NCBI RefSeq assembly: GCF_900109355.1
Contig: NZ_FOBF01000004.1
Location: 186,001-250,000, forward strand
DNA: 64,000 nucleotides
Direction of reading: 5' to 3'
Origin: Nonomuraea pusilla
GTDB lineage: Bacteria > Actinomycetota > Actinomycetes > Streptosporangiales > Streptosporangiaceae
The notes beneath the pieces are model-generated. The model was not told the DNA's origin. It searched no databases and saw nothing but the letters and a program-made list of their open reading frames with translations. A program made the translations under genes and the position numbers. Of this stretch, positions 50,855 to 61,401 are shown in pieces (the stretch's first letter is position 1; every line of letters begins with the position of its first letter).

Positions 50855-51814
50855 ATGCCGGACTTCACCAGCCTGCCGGACCTGGCCCTGCGGACGTTCG
50901 GGGGCGCGGTCGTCGCCGCGAGCGACGAGTCGTTCGCCGAGAAGGAGAACCTCATCAGGCCGGGCCGCCCCGGCTTCACCCCGGAGACGTTCGGCGGCAA
51001 GGGGCAGGTCTACGACGGCTGGGAGACGCGCCGCCGCCGCTCACCCGGCCACGACTGGGCGCTCGTACGGCTCGGCCTGCCCGGCGTCGTCCGCGGCGTC
51101 GTCATCGACACCGCCTGGTTCACGGGCAACCACCCGCCCCACGCCTGGGTCGAGGCCACCGAGGCGGACGGCCACCCGTCGCCGTCCGAGCTGGCCGCCG
51201 CCCGCTGGACGACCCTCGTGCCGAGGAGCCCGCTCACCGGCGACGCCGAGCACCTCTTCCCCGTCGCCGACGAGGCCAGGTACACCCACGTACGGCTCGC
51301 GATCGACCCCGACGGCGGCGTGGCCAGGCTGCGCGTGCACGGCGAGCCCCGCGCCGACCTGTCCGTCTACGACGGGCTCGGCCTCGACCTGGCGGCGCTG
51401 GCCAACGGCGGGCTCGTCACCGCCTGCTCCGACGCCTTCTACTCGGCGCCGCACAACGTCATCGCCCCTGGCCTGGCCCGCCACCAGGCGGAGGGCTGGG
51501 AGACCGCGCGCCGCCGCGAGCCGGGCAACGAGTGGCTGGTCATCCGGCTGGCCGCGCCCGGCCGCGTCAGGCTCGCCGAGATCGACACCGCCAACCTCGT
51601 GCACAACGCCCCCGCCGAGGTGGCGCTGACCGGCCTCCCGCCGGGCCCCGGCGGCGACGACCGCGAGATCGAGCTGCTGCCGCGGACCCCGCTGCGGCCC
51701 GACACGCTCCACCGTTTCACGCTGCGCCACACCGAGCCCGTGGCGTCGGTGCGCGTGGACATCCACCCCGACGGCGGGCTGGCCAGGGTGCGCCTGTTCG
51801 GGCATCCCGCCTGA
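50855..51814 (+). CDS. alc: Allantoicase
   Basis: 319 residues, two tandem allantoicase (jelly-roll) domains: repeat 1 around GKGQVYDGWETRRRRSPGHDWALVRLG and repeat 2 with GWETARRREPGNEWLVIRL. It hydrolyses allantoate to ureidoglycolate and urea. Last gene of the purine run; no ureidoglycolate lyase follows. The stop codon lies inside a 13-bp hairpin that serves as terminator. Confidence 0.95.
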   Translation: MPDFTSLPDLALRTFGGAVVAASDESFAEKENLIRPGRPGFTPETFGGKGQVYDGWETRRRRSPGHDWALVRLGLPGVVRGVVIDTAWFTGNHPPHAWVEATEADGHPSPSELAAARWTTLVPRSPLTGDAEHLFPVADEARYTHVRLAIDPDGGVARLRVHGEPRADLSVYDGLGLDLAALANGGLVTACSDAFYSAPHNVIAPGLARHQAEGWETARRREPGNEWLVIRLAAPGRVRLAEIDTANLVHNAPAEVALTGLPPGPGGDDREIELLPRTPLRPDTLHRFTLRHTEPVASVRVDIHPDGGLARVRLFGHPA

Positions 51815-51840
51815 TCCCGCCCGCCGCGCGGGCGGGATCA
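51812..51840. terminator. Bidirectional terminator between alc and pknL
   Basis: TGATCCCGCCCGC (51812-51824) pairs with GCGGGCGGGATCA (51828-51840) around a CGC loop. It overlaps the alc stop and ends six bases before the kinase stop. Confidence 0.8.
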
Positions 51841-51845
51841 CGGGG

Positions 51846-53819
51846 TCACTGCCAGAGGTAGACCGTGGTGCCGGGCGGCCGCTCGCTGTTCGGCAGCGGC
51901 CGCTGGAACTGCACCACGCCGCCGTTGCTCAGCCGGTTCACCCGTACGTGGAAGCCGAGCGCCTCCAGGTCGGCCTTGGCGTCCTTGACGTTCTTGCCGA
52001 TCACCGCGGGCACCAGGCGGACGTCCTGGTCGTCGCGGGCCTCGTTGTCGCCGTTGAACCACTGCCAGAAGTCGGTCTGGCAACGGGCCACGGTGACCAT
52101 CACCACGGCGCCCTTGTCGACCTCGGACCTGGCCTTCGGCGACTGCGCGATGACGGTGCACGGCTCGGCGTCGTCGTCGACCTCGTTGACCTGCACCTGG
52201 AAGCCCCGGCCGCCGAGGTAGGCGGCCGCCTCGTCCTTCGGCATGTTGCTCACGTCGGGCATCACCAGGCCCGCGCTGACGTAGATGCCGACCTTCGCGC
52301 CTTCCTTGACCTTCTCGCCCACCTGCGGCGAGGTGCGGATCACCTTGTCGCGCTCGACCTGCTCGTCGGGCAGGCGCTTGACCGCGCCCACGGTGAGGCC
52401 GGCCGCGGCGATGGCCAGGCGGGCGTCGTTCTGGCTCATGCCGGCCACGTTCGGGACCACGATGCGCTTGGCGCCGAGCGAGGGCACCAGCGTGATCTGG
52501 GTGCCCTTCTCCACCTCGGTCTTCGCCACCGGCTCCATGCTCAGCACCAGGCCGGCGGGCACCTTCTCGTCGTAGCGGCCCTCGGCCTTGCGCACCTTGA
52601 ACCCCAGCCTGGCGGCGCTCTGCTCGGCCAGCGCCATGTCCTTGCCGACCAGGTCGGGGACGATGACGAGGGTGGGGCGAGAGAAGAACCAGGCGGTGAC
52701 GCCGACCGCCACCGCCATGACGGCGGCCAGCGCCACGAGGAACCAGCTCGGCCGGAAGCCGCGCCGGCGCTCGGGCGCCTCGACACGCGGCTGGATCATG
52801 GTGTGGCTCGGCGCCGCCATCGGCGCCGAGGGGGCCGAGTGGGCCGAATGGGCCGCGTGCGGCTGCGAGTGCGCCGCCTGCGGGAGGGCCTGGGTCGGCT
52901 GCGGCACGGAGTGCGCGCCGGAGGCCGGCCTCGCGTGCGGCTGCGAGTGGGACGCGGGAGGGGTGGTCAGCCGCGGCAGCGCCCGGTGCGTCTCGACGGC
53001 CTCGACCAGCATCGCCGACGCGTCGGCCGGGCGGTCGTGGGGCTCGCGTGCGGTGGCGTGGGCGACCAGGGCGTCGATCGGCGGCGGCACGTCGGGCACG
53101 ATCGACGACGGGAGCGGCACGGTGTCGTGGACGTGCCGGTAGGCGACCGACATCGGCGTCTCGCCGTCGTACGGCTGCTGGCCGGTGACCAGCTCGAACA
53201 GCATGATGCCCGCGGCGTAGACGTCGCTGCGGACGTCGGCGGCGCCCGTCATGACCTGCTCGGGCGCCATGTAGCCGATCGTGCCGATCAGCACGCCCGT
53301 ACGGGTCTGGTTGGTGGCCTCGATGGCCTTGGCCAGGCCGAAGTCCACGACCTTGACCCGGCCGTCGTCGGTCATCAGGACGTTCTCGGGCTTGACGTCC
53401 CTGTGGACCATGCCCGCCGAGTGCGCCGCGCCCAGGGCGGCGAGCACCGGGATCATGATCTCCAGGGCCTCGCGGGCCGGCATGCGGCCGCGCTCGCGCA
53501 GGATGTCGCGGAGCGTCCTGCCCGGCACGTACTCCATCGACAGGTAGACGATCTCGCCGTCGGTGCCCTGGTCGAAGACGTGCACGACGTTGGGGTGCGA
53601 GAGGCTCGCGACCGACTTGGCCTCGCCGATGAACCTGCGCACGAACGCGGGGTCGTCGGCGAGGGAGCGATGCATGACCTTCAGCGCGACGGTCCGGTCG
53701 AGCCGGACGTCGAGCGCCAGGTAGACGGTCGCCATCCCGCCCCGGGCAAGCCGGCTCTCGATGCGGTAGCGCCCATCGAGAAGCCGCCCGACCAGGGGGT
53801 CCGCTGTCGTCGTATCCAC
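51846..53819 (-). CDS. pknL: PASTA-domain serine/threonine kinase, PknL-like
   Basis: 657 residues. Kinase domain about 12-275: GGMATVY loop, Lys in VALKVM, HRDVKPEN and VVDFGLAKA, with GTIGYMAPEQ. A His/Pro/Ala/Ser-rich linker follows, then one transmembrane span (FLVALAAVMAVAVGVTAWFF) and four extracellular PASTA domains (starting at VPDLVG, VPNVAG, MPDVSN and VPAVIG) that bind peptidoglycan or muropeptides. Position in the conserved block and the Rv2175c-like neighbour point to PknL. M. tuberculosis PknL lacks PASTA domains; corynebacterial PknL has them. GTG 53817-53819 has TAAACT seven bases upstream. Confidence 0.9.
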   Translation of the reverse strand: MDTTTADPLVGRLLDGRYRIESRLARGGMATVYLALDVRLDRTVALKVMHRSLADDPAFVRRFIGEAKSVASLSHPNVVHVFDQGTDGEIVYLSMEYVPGRTLRDILRERGRMPAREALEIMIPVLAALGAAHSAGMVHRDVKPENVLMTDDGRVKVVDFGLAKAIEATNQTRTGVLIGTIGYMAPEQVMTGAADVRSDVYAAGIMLFELVTGQQPYDGETPMSVAYRHVHDTVPLPSSIVPDVPPPIDALVAHATAREPHDRPADASAMLVEAVETHRALPRLTTPPASHSQPHARPASGAHSVPQPTQALPQAAHSQPHAAHSAHSAPSAPMAAPSHTMIQPRVEAPERRRGFRPSWFLVALAAVMAVAVGVTAWFFSRPTLVIVPDLVGKDMALAEQSAARLGFKVRKAEGRYDEKVPAGLVLSMEPVAKTEVEKGTQITLVPSLGAKRIVVPNVAGMSQNDARLAIAAAGLTVGAVKRLPDEQVERDKVIRTSPQVGEKVKEGAKVGIYVSAGLVMPDVSNMPKDEAAAYLGGRGFQVQVNEVDDDAEPCTVIAQSPKARSEVDKGAVVMVTVARCQTDFWQWFNGDNEARDDQDVRLVPAVIGKNVKDAKADLEALGFHVRVNRLSNGGVVQFQRPLPNSERPPGTTVYLWQ

Positions 53820-53914
53820 CCCGCTGAGTTTACGGGCGTTTCGGCACTGGCACCGCCTCGCCACCCGAAACCGATGCCGATACGTGCCCGACGCACAAGG
53901 TGTTCCGGGGTTTC

Positions 53915-53947
53915 GGGGGGCCGGCGGCAGGGGAGCCGCCGCCCCCC
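53915..53947 (-). terminator. Terminator after thiG
   Basis: GGGGGG (53915-53920) and GGCGGC (53923-53928) pair with GCCGCC (53935-53940) and CCCCCC (53942-53947), loop of six bases, a short internal bulge; downstream of the thiG stop on the minus strand. Confidence 0.6.
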
Positions 53948-53960
53948 GGCGTGGGGGTCG

Positions 53961-54905
<945 letters not shown>

Positions 54906-54909
<4 letters not shown>

Positions 54910-56117
54910 GAAGTTTCCTGAAACCTCCTGGGCGAGCACAGCTCCGCCAGCTCGCCCGTCTCGCCCGTCTCCGTCTCACGCGCCCCGCCGCCCGCGGCCG
55001 TCAGGGCGTCCAGCACCAGGTCCGTCGTCAGCGGGGTGAGCAGGACGCCGCCCCGGTGGTGGCCGGTGGCGAGGACCAGCCCCGGCACGCCGGCGGGCCC
55101 GATCAGCGGAAGGTTGTCCGGCGTGCCGGGGCGCAGCCCCGCCACCATGTCCGCCACCTCCAGCTCCGTCACGCCGGGCACCAGCTCCCTGGCGTCGCGC
55201 AGCAGCTCGTACAGGCCGCCCGCCGTCACCCGCGTGTCGAAGCCCAGTTCCTCCTGCGTGGCCCCGAGCACCAGCTCGCCGTCGCCCCGCGGCACCAGGT
55301 AGACCGGCGCGCCGTGGACCATCCCGCGCACGCACCGGCCGAGCAGCGGCTGCGGCGACCGCAGGCGCATGATCTGGCCCTTCACCGGCCGCACCGGCAG
55401 GTCGAGCAGCTCGCCGCTCCACGCGCCCGCCGCGAGCACGACGTTCGCCGCCCGGATCTCCCGGGGGCCGATCTCCCGAGGGCCGCTCTCCTGGAGGCCG
55501 GTCCCGCCGGGGCCGTCGGCCAGCCGCACCCCGGTGACCCGGTCGCCGTCGCGCAGCAGGCCGGCCACCCGCGCCCGCACCAGCGGCACGCCGAGCCGGT
55601 GCAGGGCGGCCAGCAGCGCCGCGGTGACGCGGCGCGGATCGACCCAGGCGTCGCCGGGCGCGAGCAGCCCGCCGCGCACCGAGGGGGCGAGCATGGGCTC
55701 CAGCCGGCGGCACTCGCGGCCGGTCAGCCGCTCGACCGGCAGCTCCAGCTTCTCCATGAACGCGGCCAGCTCGTCGAGCGCCGCCAGGTCGTCGGCGCCG
55801 AACGCCACGTCGAGGGTGCCGTCGGCGCGCAGGTCGAGCGCCCGCGCCGGGTCGCCGAGCCCCGCGTCGGCCGCCAGCTCCGCGGCGAAGGACGGCCAGC
55901 GGCGCAGCGAGGCCGCCCCGAGCCGCAGCAGCGGCGCCTCCGTGTAGGTCACCTCGCTGACCGGCGCGAGCATGCCGGCCGCCGCGTGCGAGGCCCCCGA
56001 GGCCGGGGCGGGATCGACCACCGTCACCGGCCGCCCCTCGCGGGCCAGCCGCCAGGCGACCGCCAGCCCGACGACCCCGCCGCCCACGACGACATCCATG
56101 ACATCCGTGACGTCCAT
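54906..56117 (-). CDS. thiO: Glycine oxidase ThiO
   Basis: 403 residues of the DAO family. The Rossmann motif GGGVVG near residue 10, SHAAAGMLAPVSE, and C-terminal VAGLRPGTPDNLPLIG are visible. It oxidises glycine to dehydroglycine for thiazole formation. A direct repeat in the DNA encodes ESGPREIGPREI (about 225). ATG 56115-56117 lies six bases after GGGAG, which forms the 3' end of the TPP riboswitch. The ATG at 56138 is inside the riboswitch and is rejected. Confidence 0.94.
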
Positions 56118-56122
56118 GCGCG

Positions 56123-56216
56123 CTCCCTTCGCCGGCATGATCCGGATCAGGTGTCTTGCGGTCGAAGGCCCTGGTGAAGCCTTCCTCTCAGCCCGGTTAC
56201 GGCCGGACTCCCGCGC
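56123..56216 (-). ncRNA. TPP riboswitch (THI element)
   Basis: Reading the minus strand: CGGGCTGAGAGG (conserved GGGCTGAGA), then CACCTGATCCGGATCATGCC, matching the CCTGATCTGGATAATGCC block, and GCGAAGGGAG at the 3' end. It ends at the thiO Shine-Dalgarno, so TPP binding probably blocks translation. Bounds approximate. Confidence 0.95.
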
Positions 56217-56283
56217 GTCTTACGGCCCCCAGCCTACGGCCTCCCCGCGACGCGCCCGCACCCGCCCCGTTATGGTCATGGGC

Positions 56284-57447
56284 GTGAAGCATGTCGTGGT
56301 GGTGGGAGCGGGGCTCGCGGGCGTCCGCAGTGTCGAGGCGCTGCGGGCGCGCGGGTTCGCGGGCCGGATCACGCTCATCGGGCAGGAACGGCACCGTCCG
56401 TACGACCGGCCGCCGCTGTCGAAGGCGGTGCTGCTCGGCGACGCCGACTCCAGCTTCGTCGACACCGACCTGTCGGCGCTCGAGGTCGACTTCTGGGCGG
56501 GCGTCTCCGCCAAGGCGCTGCGCGACGGCGCCGTGGAGACCACCGAGGGCGATCTGGGCTACGACGGCCTGGTCATCGCCACCGGCGCCGAGCCGATCAC
56601 GCTGCCGGGCGACGGCCCCCAGCACGTCCTGCGCACCCTCGACGACGCCCACGAGCTGCGCGCCCTGCTGGTGCCCGGCGCGCGGGTGGCGGTCATCGGC
56701 GCGGGCTGGATCGGCGCGGAGGTCGCCACCGCCGCCCGGCGCGCCGGCTGCGCGGTGACGGTGATCGAGGCGGGCGAGGCGCCGCTCGCCCACGCGCTCG
56801 GCCCCGAGCTCGGCGCCCGCACCACCGGCTGGTACGAGGGCGTCGACCTGCGCCTCGGCACGATGGTCCACGAGGTGCGGGAGGGCGGCGTCGAGCTGGT
56901 CGGCGGCGAGTTCGTCGACGCGCACGTCGTCGTCACCGGCATCGGGGTGCGCCCGGCCGTGGAGTGGCTGGCGAGCGCCGAGATCGACCTGCACAACGGC
57001 GTCGTCACCGACGAGCACCTGCGCACCTCCCTGCCGAACGTCGTGGCGGCGGGCGACTGCGCCGCCTGGTGGTCGCGCCGCTTCCAGTCGCGGCTGCGGG
57101 TGGAGCACTGGGACACCGCGCTGCACGCCCCCGAGGTCGCCGCGGCGACGCTGCTGGGTGAGGACGCCGTCTACGACCCGGTGCCGTACTTCTGGTCCGA
57201 GCAGTTCGGGCACATGCTGCAGTACGCCGGGCACCACCCGGCGGGCGAGCGGCTGGTGTACCGTGGCGAGCCCGAGGGCAAGTGGTCGGCCTGCTGGCTC
57301 ACGGCCGGCGACACCCTCGCCGCGGTTCTCGCGGTCGACCGTCCGCGCGATCTCGTCCAGGGCCGGCGCATCATCGAGGCGGGGCACCGCCTCGACGCGG
57401 AACGCCTGGTAGATCCAGATGTCGCCCTGCGAGACTGTGTTGTTTGA
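56284..57447 (+). CDS. NAD(P)/FAD-dependent oxidoreductase (ferredoxin reductase-like)
   Basis: 387 residues. Two Rossmann motifs: VVGAGLAGVRSVEALRARG for FAD and VIGAGWIGAEVATAARRAG for NAD(P). YDRPPLSK, ATGAEP and VVAAGDCAAWW are typical of BenA4/rubredoxin-reductase-type enzymes, followed by a reductase C domain with YFWSEQFG. No ferredoxin gene is adjacent. TATGGT (56271-56276) lies seven bases before GTG 56284, so leaderless; ATG 56278 is an alternative. It diverges from the TPP-controlled operon. Confidence 0.88.
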   Translation: MKHVVVVGAGLAGVRSVEALRARGFAGRITLIGQERHRPYDRPPLSKAVLLGDADSSFVDTDLSALEVDFWAGVSAKALRDGAVETTEGDLGYDGLVIATGAEPITLPGDGPQHVLRTLDDAHELRALLVPGARVAVIGAGWIGAEVATAARRAGCAVTVIEAGEAPLAHALGPELGARTTGWYEGVDLRLGTMVHEVREGGVELVGGEFVDAHVVVTGIGVRPAVEWLASAEIDLHNGVVTDEHLRTSLPNVVAAGDCAAWWSRRFQSRLRVEHWDTALHAPEVAAATLLGEDAVYDPVPYFWSEQFGHMLQYAGHHPAGERLVYRGEPEGKWSACWLTAGDTLAAVLAVDRPRDLVQGRRIIEAGHRLDAERLVDPDVALRDCVV

Positions 57448-57477
57448 GCCACCACGGCATGTGGTAGTTGTGGTTCC

Positions 57478-57852
57478 GTGACGCTTTCTGTTGCACAGAT
57501 CGACCGGGAGACCGAGCAGCTCGTCGACGAGTGGCTCAGCCTCCCCGAAGTGGCCGCGCGCCTCGAGCTTCCGCTGGGCCGGGTCAAGCAACTTCTCAAG
57601 GACCACAAGCTGCTCGGCGTGCGCCGCGGCAGCGGCGGGCCGCACGTGCCCGCGGTCTTCCTCGACGGAAAGGATGTGCGCAAGGGGCTGCCCGGAACGC
57701 TGACCGTGCTCCAGGACGCCGGCTACGACGACGTCGAGGCCCTGCGCTGGCTCTTCACTCCAGACGACTCCCTGCCCGGCACGCCGATGGACGCGATCAA
57801 GGCGGGTCGCCACACGGAGGTCAAGCGGCGTGCCCAAGCCCTCGCTTTCTGA
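57478..57852 (+). CDS. Rv2175c-family DNA-binding protein
   Basis: 124 residues: a winged HTH ([21 protein letters not shown]) followed by the family's conserved C-terminal domain ([35 protein letters not shown]). In M. tuberculosis Rv2175c is phosphorylated by PknL, and the kinase gene lies nearby here too, about 3.7 kb away. N-terminal Thr/Ser residues (MTLSV) could be targets (inference). The thiE start lies within its last 23 bases. Confidence 0.9.
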   Translation: MTLSVAQIDRETEQLVDEWLSLPEVAARLELPLGRVKQLLKDHKLLGVRRGSGGPHVPAVFLDGKDVRKGLPGTLTVLQDAGYDDVEALRWLFTPDDSLPGTPMDAIKAGRHTEVKRRAQALAF

Positions 57853-58477
57853 GGCGCTCGCCGGGGCCCGCCTCTACCTCTGCACCGACGGCCGCCGCGA
57901 GCGCGGCGACCTGGCGGAGTTCCTCGACGCGGTGCTGGCGGCGGGCGTGGACATCGTCCAGCTGCGGGAGAAGGGCCTGGAGGCGCGCGAGGAGCTCGCC
58001 CTCCTCGAGGTCTTCCGCGACGCCTGCGACCGGCACGGCAGGCTCCTCGCGGTCAACGACCGGGCGGACATCGCGTACGCCGCCCGGCCCGACGTGCTCC
58101 ACCTGGGGCAGGACGACCTTCCCGTGACCGTCGCCCGGGAGATACTCGGCGACGACCTCCTCATCGGACGGTCCACCCACTCCATGGCCGAGGCGTCCGC
58201 CGCGGCCGTGGAGGAGGGCGTCGACTACTTCTGCTGCGGCCCGATCTGGCCGACGCCGACCAAGCCGGGCCGCCACGCGCCCGGCCCGGCGCTGCTCAGG
58301 CACGCCGCGTCGCTGGGCGCCGACCGCCCGTGGTTCGGCATCGGCGGCATCGACCTGGCCACCCTCGACGAGGTCATGGCGTACGGCGTGACCCGGGTGG
58401 TCGTCGTGCGGGCGATCACCGAGGCCGACGACCCCGGCGCGGCCGCGGCCGAGTTCGCCAAGCGGCTGGCCCGCTGA
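57830..58477 (+). CDS. thiE: Thiamine-phosphate synthase
   Basis: 215 residues, TIM barrel. Motifs: [67 protein letters not shown] and [11 protein letters not shown]. It joins HMP-PP with thiazole phosphate. GTG 57830 has GGAGG (57816-57820) upstream, overlapping the Rv2175c-like gene by 23 bases. No riboswitch is seen here, so it is not co-regulated with thiO-thiS-thiG by TPP, at least from this promoter. Confidence 0.95.
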   Translation: MPKPSLSEALAGARLYLCTDGRRERGDLAEFLDAVLAAGVDIVQLREKGLEAREELALLEVFRDACDRHGRLLAVNDRADIAYAARPDVLHLGQDDLPVTVAREILGDDLLIGRSTHSMAEASAAAVEEGVDYFCCGPIWPTPTKPGRHAPGPALLRHAASLGADRPWFGIGGIDLATLDEVMAYGVTRVVVVRAITEADDPGAAAAEFAKRLAR

Positions 58478-58550
58478 GCCCGACCACGCGGCGGCCGGGC
58501 CGCTGACCCCCGTTCACGCGGCCGGCCCGCGCCGCGTGCTCCCCGTCCTC

Positions 58551-58576
58551 AGGCCGGCCCCCACCGGGGCCGGCCT
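58551..58576. terminator. Bidirectional terminator between thiE and the polyprenyl synthase gene
   Basis: AGGCCGGCCCC (58551-58561) pairs perfectly with GGGGCCGGCCT (58566-58576), CACC loop, then a pyrimidine-rich TCTCCTTCTCC. Confidence 0.8.
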
Positions 58577-58611
58577 TCTCCTTCTCCGCGGGCCCTCTTG
58601 GCGGGCGGGCG

Positions 58612-59679
58612 TCACGTCCTGCGGGAGGTGGCGGCGATGGCGAGCTCGGTCAGCGCCGTACGCGCCTCCTGCGTGATGGGCGCCCCCTCCAGCGCGGCCA
58701 GGCCCTCCCCGAGGTACTCGCCGATCAGGTCCTCGCACGCGCGCAGCGCGCCGGTGCCGTCGATGATCTCCCGCAGCGCCGCGACGCCGTCCGCGTCCAG
58801 GCCGGGGTCGCCGAGCAGGCGGCGCACCGTCGCCGCCGCGGCGGGGGAGGCGGCGGCCAGGGTGCGGGCGATGAGCATCGTCCGCTTGCCCTCGCGCAGG
58901 TCGTCGCCGGCGGGCTTGCCGGTCTGCGCCGGGTCGCCGAACACGCCGAGGATGTCGTCGCGGAGCTGGAAGGCGATGCCGACGCGCCGCCCGTAGCCGG
59001 CGCACAGCTCGTCCATCCACGGCAGCAGCTCGCCCGCCGCCAGCGCGAGCCCGAGCCGCAGCGGCTGCTCCACCGAGTACTTGCCGCTCTTGTACAGCGC
59101 GACGCGCAGCGCGGAGTCGAAGGTGTTCTCGCCGTGCGCCTGTTCGAGCAGGTCGAGGTACTGCCCGCACATCAGCTCGGTCCGCATGTGGTCGTGCACG
59201 GGCTGGGCGGCGGCCAGCGAGCGCGCCGGCAGGCCGCAGGTGCGCCACATCTCGCCCGACCAGATGAGCAGCAGGTTGCCCAGCAGGATCGCCGCGCCCT
59301 CGCCGAACTGCTCGGCCGAGCCGTGCCAGTCCGCCTTCTCGTGCAGCGTCTGGAAGCGGCGGTGCGCCGACGGCATGCCCCTGCGCAGGTCGCTCTTGTC
59401 CATCACGTCGTCGTGCACCAGCGCGCTGGCCTGCAGCAGTTCCAGCGACGCGGCGGCGGTGAAGATCTCGGGCACGTCGGAGCCCCCGGCGCCGCGCCAG
59501 CCCCAGTAGCAGAACGCGGGACGCAGCCGCTTGCCGCCCGCCAGCAGCTCGTGGGCGGCGGTGCGCAGCGGCTCCAGATCGGGGTCGCCTGATGCGGGGA
59601 GCTGCCGTTCGACGAACTCCCTGAGTGCCTGCTCGACGTGCGCGCGCAAGGTGCCCATGCTGGCTGCGTCATTGGTCAT
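58612..59679 (-). CDS. Polyprenyl (geranylgeranyl-type) diphosphate synthase
   Basis: 355 residues, all-helical isoprenyl diphosphate synthase. First Asp-rich motif LVHDDVMDKSDLRRG, second FQLRDDILGVFGD, where Gly takes the place of the last Asp of DDxxD. GKRLRPAFCYWG near the N-terminus binds IPP. Chain length cannot be read safely; geranylgeranyl is likely by analogy with IdsA2 (Rv2173). TACGCT lies six bases before ATG 59677-59679 on the minus strand, so leaderless. Divergent from metF. Confidence 0.92.
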   Translation of the reverse strand: MTNDAASMGTLRAHVEQALREFVERQLPASGDPDLEPLRTAAHELLAGGKRLRPAFCYWGWRGAGGSDVPEIFTAAASLELLQASALVHDDVMDKSDLRRGMPSAHRRFQTLHEKADWHGSAEQFGEGAAILLGNLLLIWSGEMWRTCGLPARSLAAAQPVHDHMRTELMCGQYLDLLEQAHGENTFDSALRVALYKSGKYSVEQPLRLGLALAAGELLPWMDELCAGYGRRVGIAFQLRDDILGVFGDPAQTGKPAGDDLREGKRTMLIARTLAAASPAAAATVRRLLGDPGLDADGVAALREIIDGTGALRACEDLIGEYLGEGLAALEGAPITQEARTALTELAIAATSRRT

Positions 59680-59748
59680 GCATTGAGCGTAATGGTCAGG
59701 CCGCGAGTCTCGGATCTCCCGTCCGGGCTTGTGGCGTAACCTTGGGTC

Positions 59749-60666
59749 ATGGCGCTTGGTCGACCTTCGGTCCTCCCCGATCGTGTCCCCACGATCCGCG
59801 AACTGCTCGCCTCCGGCGGCCGGTCGTTCTCGTTCGAGTTCTTCCCGCCGAAGACCGACGAGGGCGAGCGTCAGCTGTGGCGGGCCATCAGGGAGCTCGA
59901 GTCCCTGCGTCCCACCTTCGTGTCGGTCACGTACGGCGCGGGCGGCTCCACCCGCGACCGCACGGTCGACATCGTCGAGCGCCTCGCCCACGACACCACG
60001 CTCACGCCGGTGGCGCACTTCACCGCGGTCAACCACTCGGTGCGCGAGCTGCGCCACCTCGTGGGCCGCTTCGCCGACGCGGGGGTGCGCAACATCCTCG
60101 CGGTGCGCGGCGACCCGCCCGGCGACGTCACGGGCGAGTGGGTCCAGCACCCGGAGGGCGTGCTCTACGCCGAGGAGCTGGTCCGCCTCATCCGCCAGTC
60201 CGGCGACTTCTGCGTCGGCGTGGCGGCGTTCCCGTACAAGCATCCCCGCTCGCCGTCCATCGAGTCCGACACCGAGTACTTCGTGCGCAAGTGCCGGGCC
60301 GGGGCCGACTTCGCGATCACGCAGATGTTCTTCAGGGCCGACGACTACCTGCGGCTGCGCGACCGGGTCGAGGCGCAGGGCTGCGACACGCCGATCATCC
60401 CGTGCATCATGCCCGTCACGCAGATGAGCACGATCGCCAGGTCCGAGCAGCTGTCGGGGGCGCCGTTCCCGGCCGAGGTCGCGGCCCGCTTCGAGGCGGT
60501 CGCCGACGACCCGGCGGCGGTGCGGGCGCTCGGCATCGAGCACGGCGCGGAGCTGTGCCAGCGGCTGCTCGACGAGGGCGCGCCGGGCATCCACTTCATC
60601 ACGTTCAACAGGTCGAGCGCCTCGCGCGAGGTGTTCCAGCGGCTGGACGTGCGCCAGCCCGCCTGA
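59749..60666 (+). CDS. metF: Methylenetetrahydrofolate reductase family protein
   Basis: 305 residues, MTHFR TIM barrel: SFEFFPPKTDEGE near the start (catalytic Glu), VTYGAGGSTRDRT, NILAVRGDPPGD, and ITQMFFRADDYL. It reduces methylene-THF to methyl-THF for methionine synthesis. TAACCT (59737-59742) lies six bases before ATG 59749, leaderless. The order with the polyprenyl synthase repeats Rv2173-Rv2172c of M. tuberculosis. The hairpin GACCC-CGAA-GGGTC at 60731-60744 may end the transcript. Confidence 0.93.
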   Translation: MALGRPSVLPDRVPTIRELLASGGRSFSFEFFPPKTDEGERQLWRAIRELESLRPTFVSVTYGAGGSTRDRTVDIVERLAHDTTLTPVAHFTAVNHSVRELRHLVGRFADAGVRNILAVRGDPPGDVTGEWVQHPEGVLYAEELVRLIRQSGDFCVGVAAFPYKHPRSPSIESDTEYFVRKCRAGADFAITQMFFRADDYLRLRDRVEAQGCDTPIIPCIMPVTQMSTIARSEQLSGAPFPAEVAARFEAVADDPAAVRALGIEHGAELCQRLLDEGAPGIHFITFNRSSASREVFQRLDVRQPA

Positions 60667-60815
60667 CCCAGGTGATGGGGGAGCCCGCCACCCGTCCGCA
60701 GGGGGACCGGGCGGGTGACGGGCGGGGGGCGACCCCGAAGGGTCATGAGACGGTTACTTTCCGTCATGATTCGTGCCCGCAGGCCGTCCCGGGCAAACGG
60801 CGGGCAAGGTAAAGA

Positions 60816-61391
60816 TCAATCGAGCGGCAAGGGCCTGCCCATGATCGCGTACTCCTCGTAGCCCCCGGGGAAGACGAACCTGGCCAGCAGGTCGGTGAAG
60901 CCCATGGCGGCGTACAGGTGGCGGGCGGCGGTGGGGCGGTCGTGCGTCGAGAGCACGGCCGAGCGCTCGGGGCGGCCCGCGCACAGCGTCCTGATCATGG
61001 CACGCCCGATGCCCCTGCCCTGGTGGTCGGGGTGGACGTGGATCTCGGCGAGCTCGAAGGCGAACCCGAGCCAGGCGTGGGCGGCCTCCTCGCCGGCGCG
61101 CTCCTCCAGGGCGCGGTACACCACGTCGTGCCACCACTGCCCTGGGGCGCCGCGGAAGCCGTACGCGAAGCCGACGACGATCGGCGGCCGGGGCGCGCCG
61201 CCCTCACCCGGAGAATCCCGCAATTCTGCGAAATAGCACTGGAAATACGGATATGTGCTGTGATTTCGCATGATGGTCTTACGGCCGGCGATCTGCTCCC
61301 GAGGCGGATCCATGGCTGCGGTGTAAATGTCGATCACGGTGTCCAGCCGTTCGGTGAAACCGGCCGGACCCGCCCCGCGAAACTCGATCAC
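60816..61391 (-). CDS. GNAT family N-acetyltransferase
   Basis: 191 residues. GNAT fold with AEIHVHPDHQGRGIGRAMIRTL (acetyl-CoA pyrophosphate loop QGRGIG) and the C-terminal STHDRPTAARHLYAAMGF. The N-terminal half is longer than usual, with a YPYFQCYFAEL region. The substrate is unknown. TAATCT lies seven bases before GTG 61389-61391 on the minus strand, so leaderless. It follows the YbaK gene after 10 bases. Confidence 0.88.
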   Translation of the reverse strand: MIEFRGAGPAGFTERLDTVIDIYTAAMDPPREQIAGRKTIMRNHSTYPYFQCYFAELRDSPGEGGAPRPPIVVGFAYGFRGAPGQWWHDVVYRALEERAGEEAAHAWLGFAFELAEIHVHPDHQGRGIGRAMIRTLCAGRPERSAVLSTHDRPTAARHLYAAMGFTDLLARFVFPGGYEEYAIMGRPLPLD

Positions 61392-61401
61392 CCGTCGCAG
61401 A

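Noticed and set aside
56136..56138. Upstream ATG for thiO
   Set aside because: It lies inside the conserved ATCATGCC block of the TPP riboswitch; the ATG at 56115-56117 has a proper ribosome-binding site.
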